From: Roseivirga sp. UBA6052
GTDB lineage: Bacteria > Bacteroidota > Bacteroidia > Cytophagales > Cyclobacteriaceae
Length of the DNA stretch: 64,000 nt
Direction of reading: 5' to 3'
NCBI GenBank assembly: GCA_002427755.1
Contig: DIYO01000009.1
Coordinates: forward strand, 1,174,582-1,238,581
Shown: positions 1 to 9,454 of the stretch, in pieces
How the letters are laid out: every line of letters starts with the position of its first letter
Position numbering within the stretch: the stretch's first letter is position 1
The notes under the pieces: model-generated
The model's database searches: none
Seen by the model: only the letters and a program-made list of their open reading frames with translations
What the model was told of the DNA's origin: nothing
Program-made: the position numbers and the translations under genes

Positions 1-1
1 A

Positions 2-784
2 AAGTCTCAAGAACTGGCTAAGGTAAATGAGAGGCTCAAAGGAATAGACAAAGAGAAAGACGATTTCATATCCACGGTTACTCATGAGCTAAGGTCTCCA
101 CTAACGGCAATCAAGGCCTTTGTAGAGATTTTACACGATCATGATACGACAGAGGAGGAGAGAGCCGATTTCTTGAAAACGATCAATGTAGAGATAGACC
201 GGATGAGTCGATTAATCGACCAGGTTTTAGATCTTGAAAAGCTGGAAGCCGGTGTAATTACCATTGCAAAGAGAAAGCTAAGTCCCTTAAAGGTGATCGA
301 AGAATGTGTTACCAGTATGGCGCCACTAATGAAAACCCGTCAGGTAGCTTTTCACAAAGTTTATGATAAGAGTCTAGCTCAAGAATTGATCAAAGGAGAC
401 GAAGATCGCTTAAAACAAGCTTTCATCAACCTGATTTCTAATGCGGTAAAGTATGCCAAAGAAGAGGAGGCTTTTCTCCGCATTCAGGCTTTAGTAGACA
501 ATAATGAGCTAGAAATCACAATGGTAGATAATGGTCGTGGTATTAAGTCAGAGAATATCGACCGCATCTTTGACAAGTTTTTTCAAGCAAGGGATCAGAC
601 TAGGAAAAAACCAAAAGGAACCGGGCTTGGATTGCCAATAACCAAAAGTATTGTAGAGCTACATGGAGGTAGCATTCAAGTAGAAAGTGAATGGATGAAG
701 GGAGCCCGATTTACAATTAGACTACCGATTTATAAAGAAAAAGACGTCTTGGCATTAGACAAGGAAGGAGAAAATAATGCATAA
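2..784 (+). CDS. Sensor histidine kinase, C-terminal part (5' end outside window)
   Basis: The frame is open from base 2, so only the last 260 codons are present. Visible in order: a short coiled linker, the DHp H-box THELRSP with the phospho-accepting His at about local residue 28, then a HATPase_c domain with N-box NLISNAVKYA, G1 box DNGRGI, F-box FDKFF and G2 box GTGLGL. This is a cytoplasmic kinase core that autophosphorylates and passes phosphate to a receiver. The linker and H-box style resembles kinases fused to SLC5 sodium:solute symporters (CrbS/CbrA type); that is inference because the N-terminus is missing. Its stop overlaps the next gene by 8 bases, so kinase and regulator are translationally coupled. 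Confidence 0.9.
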   Translation, partial: KSQELAKVNERLKGIDKEKDDFISTVTHELRSPLTAIKAFVEILHDHDTTEEERADFLKTINVEIDRMSRLIDQVLDLEKLEAGVITIAKRKLSPLKVIEECVTSMAPLMKTRQVAFHKVYDKSLAQELIKGDEDRLKQAFINLISNAVKYAKEEEAFLRIQALVDNNELEITMVDNGRGIKSENIDRIFDKFFQARDQTRKKPKGTGLGLPITKSIVELHGGSIQVESEWMKGARFTIRLPIYKEKDVLALDKEGENNA

Positions 785-1139
785 GATTTTAATCGTTGAT
801 GACGAACCAAATATCCTTATCTCATTAGAGTTTTTATTGACTAAGGGTGGGTTTAATGTATTTGTAGCAAGAGATGGTGCTGAAGCAATAGACATCATTA
901 ATGAAGAGCATCCACAGATTGTGGTGCTTGACATTATGATGCCTAATGTAGATGGCTATGAAGTATGCCAATACATAAAAAACGATGATGATTTAAAAGA
1001 AACCAAAGTGGTCTTTCTCAGTGCAAAGACCAAAGATGAAGATATCGAAAAAGGATACGCGCTCGGTGCAGATCTCTATCTGAAAAAACCTTTTAGTACA
1101 AGGGCCTTATTGAAGAAAGTACAAGAAATGGCATCCTAA
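777..1139 (+). CDS. Receiver-only response regulator
   Basis: 120 residues, a single REC domain without an output domain. The acidic pair is in ILIVDDEPN, the phospho-acceptor Asp is in VVLDIMMP, and the switch Ser and conserved Lys are in VFLSAKTK and LKKPFS. It overlaps the kinase by 8 bases and lies 11 bases before the acyl-CoA synthetase gene, so the four genes probably form one operon. With no DNA-binding domain it must act on another protein or in a phosphorelay. In proteobacteria CrbSR controls acs; the parallel suggests a role in short-chain fatty acid use, but CrbR has a DNA-binding domain and this protein does not. Confidence 0.92.
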   Translation: MHKILIVDDEPNILISLEFLLTKGGFNVFVARDGAEAIDIINEEHPQIVVLDIMMPNVDGYEVCQYIKNDDDLKETKVVFLSAKTKDEDIEKGYALGADLYLKKPFSTRALLKKVQEMAS

Positions 1140-1150
1140 TTTTTTAACCT

Positions 1151-3052
1151 ATGGGCACATCTATTTATGACATTGAACACAAAAGAAGCTTAAATGAACC
1201 TGAAGCTTTTTGGAAGGAACAAGCCGAAAAATTAAACTGGTTCAAATCGCCAACAAAGATCTTAACAGAAACCGGAGAGCACACTTATCGATGGTTTGAA
1301 GATGGGGTAATGAATACCTCTTTTATGGCTTTGGACTATCACCTAATAAACGGAAGAGGAGATCAATTGGCATTGGTCTATGATTCGCCTGTTACCGGAG
1401 TTAAACAAAAATACACCTATCGCCAACTGCATAAGAAGGTGGCGAAGTTTGCCGGTGCACTAAAAGATTTAGGTATTGAAAAAGGGGATACAGTAGTCAT
1501 CTATATGCCCATGATTCCTGAGACGGCAATAGCCATGTTGGCTTGTGCCAGATTAGGTGCTATTCATTCGGTGGTGTTCGGTGGTTTTGCTCCACATGAA
1601 CTAGCTATAAGAATAGACGATGCTGAACCTAAGGCAATCATTACGGCTTCATGTGGTATTGAAATTACACGAGTGATTCCTTATTTGGAGATGGTTGAGC
1701 AAGCAATTTCAGAGTCTAGCCATAAACCACAGCATACAGTTGTATTTGAAAGACCACAACATAAAGTAGAATCTCTTTCAACTAATCAATACGATTTCAC
1801 TACACTCTTAGAGAAATCTGAGCCTGTGGATCCGGTTCCATTAAAGTCGAATGATCCCTTGTATATTCTATATACATCGGGTACAACGGGTAAGCCAAAA
1901 GGTATTATCAGAGACAATGGTGGCCATGCCGTAGCCTTGAGGTTTTCTATGGAAAATGTGTACGGAGCAAAACCAGGAGATGTCTATTGGGCAGCTTCTG
2001 ATGTGGGTTGGGTAGTTGGCCATTCCTACATTATTTATGCGCCATTGATTCATGGCTGTACCACTGTTCTGTTTGAGGGCAAGCCGATCAAAACACCGGA
2101 TGCCGGGGTGTTCTGGAGAATTATTGAAGAGTATAAGGTAAACACACTCTTTACAGCACCAACTGCATTTAGGGCAATTTTAAAAGAAGATTATGAGGCC
2201 GAATTATTGAAGAAGTATGATACATCTTCATTGAGAGCTTTATTCCTCGCAGGTGAGCGCTGCGATTCTGCTACCTATCACTGGGCGCACAATACTTTAA
2301 ATGTGCCAGTTATCGATCATTGGTGGCAAACTGAAACGGGTTGGCCCATTGTAGCTAACCCAATCGGTATCGAATCTTTCGATCCTAAACCGGGCTCTGC
2401 TACAAAACCGGTCCCTGGTTATGACGTGCAGATCTTGAATCATGCAGGTGAAAGTGTTCCGGCTTCAGAAGAAGGCTTTATAACAGTGAAATTACCACTA
2501 CCGCCAGGCTGCTTGCAAGGTATCTGGAAAAATGAAGCGCGTTTTCAAGCCGGATATCTGCAACAGTTTCCGGGCTACTATGCCTCTGGCGATGGTGGCT
2601 TAATTGATAAAGACGGCTACGTGTTTGTGATGGGGCGTGTAGATGATATCATCAATGTTGCAGGACATAGACTTTCTACAGGAGAAATGGAAGAGGTGGT
2701 TTCTTCTCATGCTTTTGTAGTTGAATCGGCAGTAATAGGCGTTTTTGATCAATTGAAGGGTGAGAGCCCACTGGGTATTGTGGTATTGAAAGAAGAGCTT
2801 GAAGATACCACACAAGTTGAAGCGGAGCTGATTCAGATGGTTAGAGATCAGATAGGTGCAGTTGCATCATTTAAAAAAGTAGTGGTGGTTAAGAGATTGC
2901 CAAAGACTAGGTCGGGCAAAGTATTGCGCAAAACCATGAAACATATCATAAATGGCGATGACTTTCAGATGCCATCAACAATAGATGATCCTCGCATTTT
3001 AGATGAAATAAGAGAGACATTCGAAGAAAAACTTTTAGTGAAAGAAGGATAA
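1151..3052 (+). CDS. prpE: Propionyl-CoA synthetase-like acyl-CoA synthetase
   Basis: 633 residues of the AMP-forming ANL superfamily. The P-loop-like A3 motif YTSGTTGKPKG lies near residue 240, WWQTETGWP near 393, and the C-terminal A10 motif RSGKVLRK, with the catalytic Lys, near 590. The N-terminal wording (SIYDIEHKRSLNEPEAFW) and the WPIV stretch after the ETG motif match PrpE-type enzymes better than Acs. Reaction: short-chain fatty acid (propionate or similar) + ATP + CoA to acyl-CoA + AMP + PPi, in the cytoplasm. The A10 Lys is usually controlled by acetylation in this family. Followed after 15 bases by acs. Substrate preference is inferred from family resemblance only. Confidence 0.85.
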   Translation: MGTSIYDIEHKRSLNEPEAFWKEQAEKLNWFKSPTKILTETGEHTYRWFEDGVMNTSFMALDYHLINGRGDQLALVYDSPVTGVKQKYTYRQLHKKVAKFAGALKDLGIEKGDTVVIYMPMIPETAIAMLACARLGAIHSVVFGGFAPHELAIRIDDAEPKAIITASCGIEITRVIPYLEMVEQAISESSHKPQHTVVFERPQHKVESLSTNQYDFTTLLEKSEPVDPVPLKSNDPLYILYTSGTTGKPKGIIRDNGGHAVALRFSMENVYGAKPGDVYWAASDVGWVVGHSYIIYAPLIHGCTTVLFEGKPIKTPDAGVFWRIIEEYKVNTLFTAPTAFRAILKEDYEAELLKKYDTSSLRALFLAGERCDSATYHWAHNTLNVPVIDHWWQTETGWPIVANPIGIESFDPKPGSATKPVPGYDVQILNHAGESVPASEEGFITVKLPLPPGCLQGIWKNEARFQAGYLQQFPGYYASGDGGLIDKDGYVFVMGRVDDIINVAGHRLSTGEMEEVVSSHAFVVESAVIGVFDQLKGESPLGIVVLKEELEDTTQVEAELIQMVRDQIGAVASFKKVVVVKRLPKTRSGKVLRKTMKHIINGDDFQMPSTIDDPRILDEIRETFEEKLLVKEG

Positions 3053-3067
3053 GAAAACCTAAGAAAA

Positions 3068-4963
3068 ATGAGTGACAGAATTCATAGCCTTGGAGGGTAT
3101 ATTCACGAATACCAAAAGAGTGTTCAAGACCCTGAAACTTTTTGGGCAAGTATTGCAGATTCATTCCATTGGCAAAAGAAATGGGACAAATTAGTAGAAT
3201 GGAATTTTGATGAACCTAAAGTTGAGTGGTTCAAGAATGCCAAACTCAATATCACAGAAAATGTATTAGATCGACACCTCTATACAAGAGGAGATCAAGC
3301 GGCAATCATATGGGAGCCAAACGATCCTAACGAAGAGCACATTACGCTGACCTATAAAGAACTCCACGCTAAAGTATGTCAGTTTGCGAACGCCATGAAG
3401 GCAAAGGGGATCAAGAAAGGTGATCGCGTGATTATCTATATTCCAATGGTGCCCGAAGCAGCAATAGCTATGTTGGCTTGTGCTAGAATTGGTGCTGTGC
3501 ATTCAGTGGTTTTTGCCGGTTTCTCCGCTTCTGCCTTGGCTGATAGAATCAATGACTGTGAGGCTAAAATGGTCTTAACTTCTGATGGTAACTTCAGAGG
3601 CGCAAAGCAAATTCCTGTGAAAGCCGTGGTAGATGAAGCAGTGGAGAATACACCTTCTATCGAAACTGTAATTACCCTAAAAAGAACGGGTCAGGAGGTG
3701 ACCATGAAGGAAGGTAGAGATATTTGGTGGCATGATGCTATCGATGGAGTATCTACAGAGAATAAAGCCGAAGCAATGGATGCAGAGGACATGCTTTTTA
3801 TTCTTTACACCTCAGGTTCTACAGGTAAGCCAAAAGGAGTAGTTCATACTTGTGGAGGCTATATGGTCTATACGTATTATTCCTTCAAAAATGTCTTCCA
3901 ATACAATCAAGGAGATGTCTATTGGTGTACAGCTGATGTCGGCTGGATCACGGGACACTCTTACATTGTATATGGACCACTACTCGCTGGTGCAACTTCC
4001 ATTATGTTTGAAGGGGTACCGACCTTCCCTGATGCCGGTAGATTCTGGCAAGTATGCGATAAGCATCAGGTTAATCAGTTTTATACTGCGCCAACTGCCA
4101 TTAGAGCACTTCAAGCTTTTGGTACGGAACCGATTGAGCCTTACAAACTAGATTCTCTCAAGGTTTTAGGTTCTGTGGGTGAACCGATAAACGAAGAAGC
4201 TTGGCACTGGTACCATGATCATGTCGGAAAGGGTAGATGCCCAATAGTAGATACTTGGTGGCAAACTGAAACTGGAGGAATTTTGATCAGTCCATTAGCG
4301 GGAGTAACACCTACAAAGCCTGCTTATGCAACGCTACCTCTACCAGGTATACAACCTGTTATTCTCGACAATGAGGGCAATGAATTGAAAGGTAATTCGG
4401 TTGAAGGAAATCTGTGTATCAAGTTCCCTTGGCCTTCTATGCTGAGAACTACTTATGGAGACCATGAGCGCTGCAGACAGACATATTTCTCTTCTTTTGC
4501 CGGTCACTACTTTACAGGAGATGGTGTTAAAAGAGATGAGGATGGCTACTATAGAATTCTAGGTAGAGTTGATGATGTAATTAATGTATCTGGACACAGA
4601 ATGGGTACTGCTGAAGTTGAAAATGCGATCAATGAGCACCCTATGGTAGTTGAATCCGCTGTTGTTGGTTATCCGCATGATATCAAAGGGCAAGGAATCT
4701 ACGCTTATGTGATTTGCGATATGGAAGGTCGTTCAGAAGAGTCTCTTCAGAATGAAATTAAGCAAACGGTAACGAAGATTATTGGGCCAATTGCTAAGCC
4801 TGACAAGCTACAGATTGTGCCAGGCTTACCTAAAACACGTTCAGGTAAAATCATGAGAAGAATCTTGAGAAAGATTGCTTCAGGAGATGCTTCAAATCTA
4901 GGTGATATTTCGACCCTATTGAATCCTGAAGTAGTTGAGGCCATTAAGGAAGGGGCTCAATAA
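3068..4963 (+). CDS. acs: Acetyl-CoA synthetase
   Basis: 631 residues, near the usual 640-650 of bacterial Acs. It has YTSGSTGKPKGV near residue 246, DTWWQTETGG near 395, and TRSGKIMRRILRK near 590, whose Lys is the acetylation-sensitive catalytic residue. The enzyme activates acetate to acetyl-CoA through acetyl-AMP. It is about 15 bases downstream of the propionyl-CoA synthetase-like gene, to which it is clearly paralogous, and both follow a two-component pair. The gene order suggests joint control of acetate and propionate assimilation. Confidence 0.95.
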   Translation: MSDRIHSLGGYIHEYQKSVQDPETFWASIADSFHWQKKWDKLVEWNFDEPKVEWFKNAKLNITENVLDRHLYTRGDQAAIIWEPNDPNEEHITLTYKELHAKVCQFANAMKAKGIKKGDRVIIYIPMVPEAAIAMLACARIGAVHSVVFAGFSASALADRINDCEAKMVLTSDGNFRGAKQIPVKAVVDEAVENTPSIETVITLKRTGQEVTMKEGRDIWWHDAIDGVSTENKAEAMDAEDMLFILYTSGSTGKPKGVVHTCGGYMVYTYYSFKNVFQYNQGDVYWCTADVGWITGHSYIVYGPLLAGATSIMFEGVPTFPDAGRFWQVCDKHQVNQFYTAPTAIRALQAFGTEPIEPYKLDSLKVLGSVGEPINEEAWHWYHDHVGKGRCPIVDTWWQTETGGILISPLAGVTPTKPAYATLPLPGIQPVILDNEGNELKGNSVEGNLCIKFPWPSMLRTTYGDHERCRQTYFSSFAGHYFTGDGVKRDEDGYYRILGRVDDVINVSGHRMGTAEVENAINEHPMVVESAVVGYPHDIKGQGIYAYVICDMEGRSEESLQNEIKQTVTKIIGPIAKPDKLQIVPGLPKTRSGKIMRRILRKIASGDASNLGDISTLLNPEVVEAIKEGAQ

Positions 4964-5008
4964 GGAACTGAAGCCCTGTTGCATAGATCTTTTTGTTAGA
5001 TTTAAGTA

Positions 5009-5902
5009 ATGAGGCATCATCACCATCATCATAATGCTGAACATAGCCATGGTTCTAAGAACCTTAAGGTGGCCTTCTTCCTTAATTTCTCCTTTACCAT
5101 TATAGAGGTTATTGGAGGCTTATGGACGGGTAGCTTGGCTATTTTGTCTGATGCGCTTCATGACCTTGGCGATTCATTGAGTATCGGGCTATCTTGGTAT
5201 TTTCAGCACCTTTCTGATAATAAAGACAGCAATGAGAAATTCACGTATGGCTATAAGCGGTTCTCATTAATAGGTGCCATTGTAAACGCGGCAATCCTTT
5301 TAGTAGGTTCAGTGATTATACTTTCTAGAGCGGCTCCTCAAATCCTTAATCCAAATGAAGTCAATGATGAGGGGATGCTCATCATTGCTGTATTTGGCGT
5401 AATCGTAAATGGTGCTGCAGTTTTTCGACTAAAGAAAGGGAAGACACTTAATGAAAAAGCCATAAGACTTCACTTGTTGGAAGATGTTTTGGGTTGGATT
5501 GCGGTATTGCTCGGCAGTTTGCTCATCATGTATTTCGACTGGCAATTCATCGACCCGCTTTTGTCTGTGGCTATTGGCATATTCATTATCTACAATGTCA
5601 TTAAGAATCTCAAAGAGAGCTTTGGCATCATCCTTCAGACCACACCACCTGACATAGACCTTCGAACATTAAAAGATGGATTAAAGGCACTTCCGGAAGT
5701 GATCAACGTACATGACTGCCACGTATGGTCTATGGATGGTGAATACCATGTTTTTTCTGCCCATATCGTTTTGGATAAAGCCTACGATCTTAACCAGATG
5801 GTAGAAACTAAATCCAAATCAAAACTCATCTTAAAAGAACTAGGCGTAGAGCATAGCACCCTTGAATTCGAGGTAGAAGGCGAAGATTGTAAAGGCTGCT
5901 AA
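5009..5902 (+). CDS. Cation diffusion facilitator (zinc/cobalt efflux)
   Basis: 297 residues with about six membrane segments. Metal-site motifs are HDLGD (HxxxD, TM2, near residue 50) and HLLED (TM5, near residue 155), typical of CzcD/ZitB CDF proteins, followed by a cytoplasmic C-terminal domain with HDCHVWS. The N-terminus begins with Arg and then six consecutive His plus further His; such natural His-rich ends bind metal in CDF carriers. It likely exports Zn2+ (or Co2+/Cd2+) using the proton gradient. Its stop is 91 bases before the TonB receptor gene, which has its own promoter, so the two are probably separate units. Confidence 0.92.
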   Translation: MRHHHHHHNAEHSHGSKNLKVAFFLNFSFTIIEVIGGLWTGSLAILSDALHDLGDSLSIGLSWYFQHLSDNKDSNEKFTYGYKRFSLIGAIVNAAILLVGSVIILSRAAPQILNPNEVNDEGMLIIAVFGVIVNGAAVFRLKKGKTLNEKAIRLHLLEDVLGWIAVLLGSLLIMYFDWQFIDPLLSVAIGIFIIYNVIKNLKESFGIILQTTPPDIDLRTLKDGLKALPEVINVHDCHVWSMDGEYHVFSAHIVLDKAYDLNQMVETKSKSKLILKELGVEHSTLEFEVEGEDCKGC

Positions 5903-5919
5903 CCTCCACATTATTTATA

Positions 5920-5963
5920 CTAGTACTAGCTATTTGACGGAGTAGTTCCGGCATATACTTTTG
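5920..5963 (+). promoter_or_regulatory. Promoter and upstream operator of the TonB receptor/HmuY operon
   Basis: A perfect 10-bp palindrome CTAGTACTAG lies at 5920-5929. It is followed by TTGA (5934-5937) and, after 19 bases, the Bacteroidota -7 element TACTTTTG (5956-5963). The palindrome ends 26 bases before the -7 element, just upstream of the -33 region, a position typical for an activator. The same arrangement occurs upstream of the ankyrin-protein operon at 13697-13742. Promoter consensus TTG-N19-TAnnTTTG is established for Bacteroidota; regulator identity is unknown. Confidence 0.7.
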
Positions 5964-5993
5964 CGTAACATTTATTAAGACTAAATCTAAATA

Positions 5994-8264
5994 ATGCAAA
6001 AAGTATTAGCTGTTTTATTGCTAGGGCTGATTTTGACCCCACTGGATTCTCAGACTTTATCATTTATCGATAAGGAATCAGGTGAAGGTATTAATGGATT
6101 AATGCTTCAAGTACAGGAACTTGATGGAGGCTTAGTTGAGAATTACGTGACTACCAGTGAAGGGAAGATTGAGACCAGGTTAAACTTCCCAATCATGTTT
6201 GTAACTAGTCATTTAGGATATGAAGTGATTACTGATACGCTCAACAATGCGAAGGACTATGTCTTTAATCTCATACCAAAAGTAGTTGACCTAGAAGAGG
6301 TAGTAGTGACCGGTCAATTTGTACCCCAATCAGCAAGAAACTCTGTTTTCAAAGTTCGTCAGATTGGAAGGCAAGAAATTAAGAGGCGAGGGGCTGTCAC
6401 CTTAGAGGAGGCGCTTAATAACCAGCTAAACATTAGAATCAATCAAGATCTCGCTATTGGTAGCTCCACCATTAGTCTGCAAGGCATTTCAAGTCAAAAT
6501 GTTAAGATTCTTTTAAATGGAGTGCCTCTAGTGAGTAGAACCGGCAACGGTAATGGGGCAGACTTAAGTCAGATCAATCTTCAGAATATTGAAAGGATTG
6601 AAGTGGTAGAAGGCCCGATGGCCGTAAACTTTGGTGCAAATGCACTAGCAGGGGTGATAAATCTTATTAACAAGAAGGAATTTGAAAACAGAACAGAACT
6701 TCAGGCGATCATTCAAACCGAAACGGCAGGTAATGAGTGGGGGACCAATGGCGGTAGACATATTGCCTCTGTAAATCTAAACCATAGAATTAGTGAAAAT
6801 TGGTCAACGCTCATTGGTGTGCAAGGCAATGATTTCAGAGGCTTTCAAGGAGTGGCATTACCCAGAATGCATGAGTGGAATCCAAAGGCACAGTTAACAG
6901 GTAATGCACTCATTCAATATCAAAATGATAATCATAGCTTTAATTACAGACTCGATTTATTAGATGAGCTCATTGAAGACTTCGGTAATCTACAGAACAA
7001 CTTTCTAACATCTGGTGAGAACCAACCTTTCGCTATTGATGAAACTTACGAGAGCTTTAGACATAGTCATCAAGTTCAGGCGGAGGGTAGTTTTTCATTC
7101 TTACCAAGGTATTCTGCCTTCGCTTCTTATTCTGACTTTCAGAGGCAAAAGAGCAGATTCTCGAAAAACATTGTAACCGGGACTGAAACACCCACAAGGG
7201 GTGTTGGAGATCAAGATTTGAGTACTTACAACGTATGGGAGTTTGGAGCCACCGGTTTCTTGAACCCATTGGCAAATCTAGATCTTCAAATTGGTTATCA
7301 GATTACAGCAGAGGAAGTTGGTGGAGGGCGTATTCTCAACGAGAGTCAAGGCATTCAAGAGTATGGATTTTACTCATCTGCAGAGTGGAGTGTCTCTCAG
7401 GCACTCACCATAAGACCTGGACTTAGGTTTAATACGAACAGTGCATTCGGTGGTCAACTGGTGCCTTCGCTACAATTGAAACAGACCATTTCTGAAAAGA
7501 CTCAGTTGAGATTTTCTTATGGCAGAGGTTTTCGGTCTCCTTCTGTGAGAGAACTCTACTTCGAATTTGTGGATTCAAATCACAGAATCTTTGGTAATCC
7601 GGACCTTAATCCTGAAACCTCTAACCACTTCAGTGTCAATTCAACTTCAGAATACATGGTGGGCTCAAACCCTATTAAAGCCGAATTGAATGTCTTCTAT
7701 AATGATATTCAAGACCAGATTGCCATTGGTCAGAACATTAATGATGTGACCAGTACAACTTATCTGAATATTAATCGATTTAGAACGGTTGGGGTGAGTT
7801 TGGCACAACATGCAACAATCGGAAGAATTAAAGCCAATCTAGGGTTCTCTTATATCGGTAGATATAATCAGCTCACAGATGCAGAGGCCGATTTATCAAC
7901 TTTTTTCTATTCACCTGAAGTGAATGCTAACGTCTTCTACAACCTACCGAATGATAAGACCAGTATTAATTTCTTCTATAAATACACTGGGCGACTACAG
8001 TCTTATTTCACAGAAACCAATGATCAGAATGAAGAAGTTGTAAGCATAGGGGAGATCAGTGATTATCATTGGATTGATGCTACGCTTAATCACAGCATCA
8101 ACGAGGCATTTCAGCTCGTTGTAGGTGCAAGAAATTTATTAAACATCACACAAGTCAATAATTCTGGGCCCACTGGTGGTGCTCATTCAGGAGGACCTCA
8201 AGTTCCGGTTTCATTCGGTCGGTCTCTCTTCTTAAAACTTAGCTATAATCTTAATTTAAAATGA
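5994..8264 (+). CDS. TonB-dependent outer membrane receptor, probable heme/iron uptake
   Basis: 756 residues. It has a signal peptide (cleavage near residue 20), a short carboxypeptidase-regulatory-like N-terminal domain, a TonB-box-like segment VVVTG near residue 103, a plug domain (about 110-225, with RIEVVEGPMAVNFGANALAGVINLI) and a 22-strand-type barrel to the C-terminus, where FRSPSVRELY and ARNLLNITQ are typical TonB receptor motifs. It overlaps the HmuY-like gene by 4 bases (ATGA), so the two are coupled. The HmuY partner indicates heme or another iron compound as substrate; this is inference, since no receptor sequence feature alone proves the ligand. Confidence 0.93.
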   Translation: MQKVLAVLLLGLILTPLDSQTLSFIDKESGEGINGLMLQVQELDGGLVENYVTTSEGKIETRLNFPIMFVTSHLGYEVITDTLNNAKDYVFNLIPKVVDLEEVVVTGQFVPQSARNSVFKVRQIGRQEIKRRGAVTLEEALNNQLNIRINQDLAIGSSTISLQGISSQNVKILLNGVPLVSRTGNGNGADLSQINLQNIERIEVVEGPMAVNFGANALAGVINLINKKEFENRTELQAIIQTETAGNEWGTNGGRHIASVNLNHRISENWSTLIGVQGNDFRGFQGVALPRMHEWNPKAQLTGNALIQYQNDNHSFNYRLDLLDELIEDFGNLQNNFLTSGENQPFAIDETYESFRHSHQVQAEGSFSFLPRYSAFASYSDFQRQKSRFSKNIVTGTETPTRGVGDQDLSTYNVWEFGATGFLNPLANLDLQIGYQITAEEVGGGRILNESQGIQEYGFYSSAEWSVSQALTIRPGLRFNTNSAFGGQLVPSLQLKQTISEKTQLRFSYGRGFRSPSVRELYFEFVDSNHRIFGNPDLNPETSNHFSVNSTSEYMVGSNPIKAELNVFYNDIQDQIAIGQNINDVTSTTYLNINRFRTVGVSLAQHATIGRIKANLGFSYIGRYNQLTDAEADLSTFFYSPEVNANVFYNLPNDKTSINFFYKYTGRLQSYFTETNDQNEEVVSIGEISDYHWIDATLNHSINEAFQLVVGARNLLNITQVNNSGPTGGAHSGGPQVPVSFGRSLFLKLSYNLNLK

Positions 8265-9346
8265 TAAACAAAAAAGCCCTGTTCGTACTACTACTCTGTG
8301 CGACAATTGTAACAACAAGTTGTGATAATGAGGATATTCCAACTATCGCACCTCCTGCTTCAGGAGCAATTATTAACCCTCAGGTAGGTGGCGCCAATCA
8401 ACCCAATCAGGTATTCATTGATCTATCCAAGGAGCGCCAAGTGGCTATAGAAAGAGCGTCTTGGGATTTAGGTTTCTATACTGGCTCTGAGTATCGGGTA
8501 ATCCTTAACAATACCGTAAGCGCTTTGGCTAGAAGTCTTGATAAGACTGATTTGAACGAAGTGACAGCTCAGGACACTCTTGGTTTTGGTGCACAATTAG
8601 ATGTTGATGTGATTTTCTCCTCTCTATTTGGCCGTCCTCCGTCATGGTTATCTGATGTAACTAATTGGGCAGATGATCCTTCTGGAGATCTGGATAAAAC
8701 CGCCATTGATGAGATTTCTGCCAATACAGATGACAATCAAGTATACATTATCAATAGAGGTAAAAACCCTGACGGTTCTCAGAGAGGTTGGATGAAAATT
8801 AGAACCATTAGAAACGGTGCAGGCTACACCTTGCAGTATGCGAATATTGATGCCACTACCTTCCAAGAATTTTCAATTACCAAAGACAACGCGATTGACT
8901 TTGTAACAGTGAGCCTCGACAATGGTATTACTGAAGTGCTTCCTGAAAAGGCGGAATGGGATTTTGCTTTTACTGTCTTTCTTAATCAGTTGTCTACAGG
9001 TCCGGGTACAATTATCCCTTATGCATTCAATGATTTTGTAATCATCAATACTGGACGAGTTGAAGTTGCTGTAATAGAGCAGGATGATCAAGTGAATTAT
9101 GCTGACTTTGATTTTGCATCTGTAAGTGGATTAGAATTTAGCTCTGATATTGATGTAATAGGCAGTGATTGGAGAACGGTTGGACAACCAGGTTCAGGAT
9201 TGCCACCAACCATTAATGATGACGTGTTTTATGTTGTGAAGGATACTGAAGACAACTACTATAAGTTACAGTTCACAAGGTTGGTTGATGCTACCACTGG
9301 AGAAAGGGGAAATCCACAATTTATGTATGATATACTGACGCAGTAG
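8261..9346 (+). CDS. HmuY-family lipoprotein (heme-binding type)
   Basis: 361 residues with a lipoprotein signal (MINKKALFVLLL..., lipobox ending TTSC, Cys near 21). The body has the HmuY-like pattern: an early strand stating that the protein is present with sodium/tryptophan-rich segments such as RASWDLGFYTGSEYRVILNN and EWDFAFTVF, and late segments DDVFYVVKDTEDNYYKLQFTR. HmuY of Porphyromonas captures heme and delivers it to the TonB receptor HmuR. Translation is coupled to the receptor by the ATGA overlap. It is longer than classical HmuY (about 200 aa), as is usual for Cytophagia/Flavobacteriia versions. Heme ligands cannot be assigned from sequence alone. Confidence 0.82.
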   Translation: MINKKALFVLLLCATIVTTSCDNEDIPTIAPPASGAIINPQVGGANQPNQVFIDLSKERQVAIERASWDLGFYTGSEYRVILNNTVSALARSLDKTDLNEVTAQDTLGFGAQLDVDVIFSSLFGRPPSWLSDVTNWADDPSGDLDKTAIDEISANTDDNQVYIINRGKNPDGSQRGWMKIRTIRNGAGYTLQYANIDATTFQEFSITKDNAIDFVTVSLDNGITEVLPEKAEWDFAFTVFLNQLSTGPGTIIPYAFNDFVIINTGRVEVAVIEQDDQVNYADFDFASVSGLEFSSDIDVIGSDWRTVGQPGSGLPPTINDDVFYVVKDTEDNYYKLQFTRLVDATTGERGNPQFMYDILTQ

Positions 9347-9366
9347 TTAGAAATAAAATTACTTTG

Positions 9367-9398
9367 AAGCACTCAATCTATGGTTGAGTGCTTTTTTG
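9367..9398 (+). terminator. Rho-independent terminator after the HmuY-like gene
   Basis: Stem AAGCACTCAA / TTGAGTGCTT with a 7-base loop, followed by six T residues on the + strand. It separates this operon from the converging PepSY-reductase operon. Confidence 0.85.
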
Positions 9399-9454
9399 TT
9401 TAAGGTGGCCAGATGACTGTTGTCCTGAACTTTTGGCCGTACACATCCTAAAAA

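Noticed and set aside
5009..5029. Arg plus six His at the CDF N-terminus looks like an engineered tag
   Set aside because: It continues into a natural His-rich arm and a full chromosomal CDF gene with normal neighbours; there is no vector sequence.
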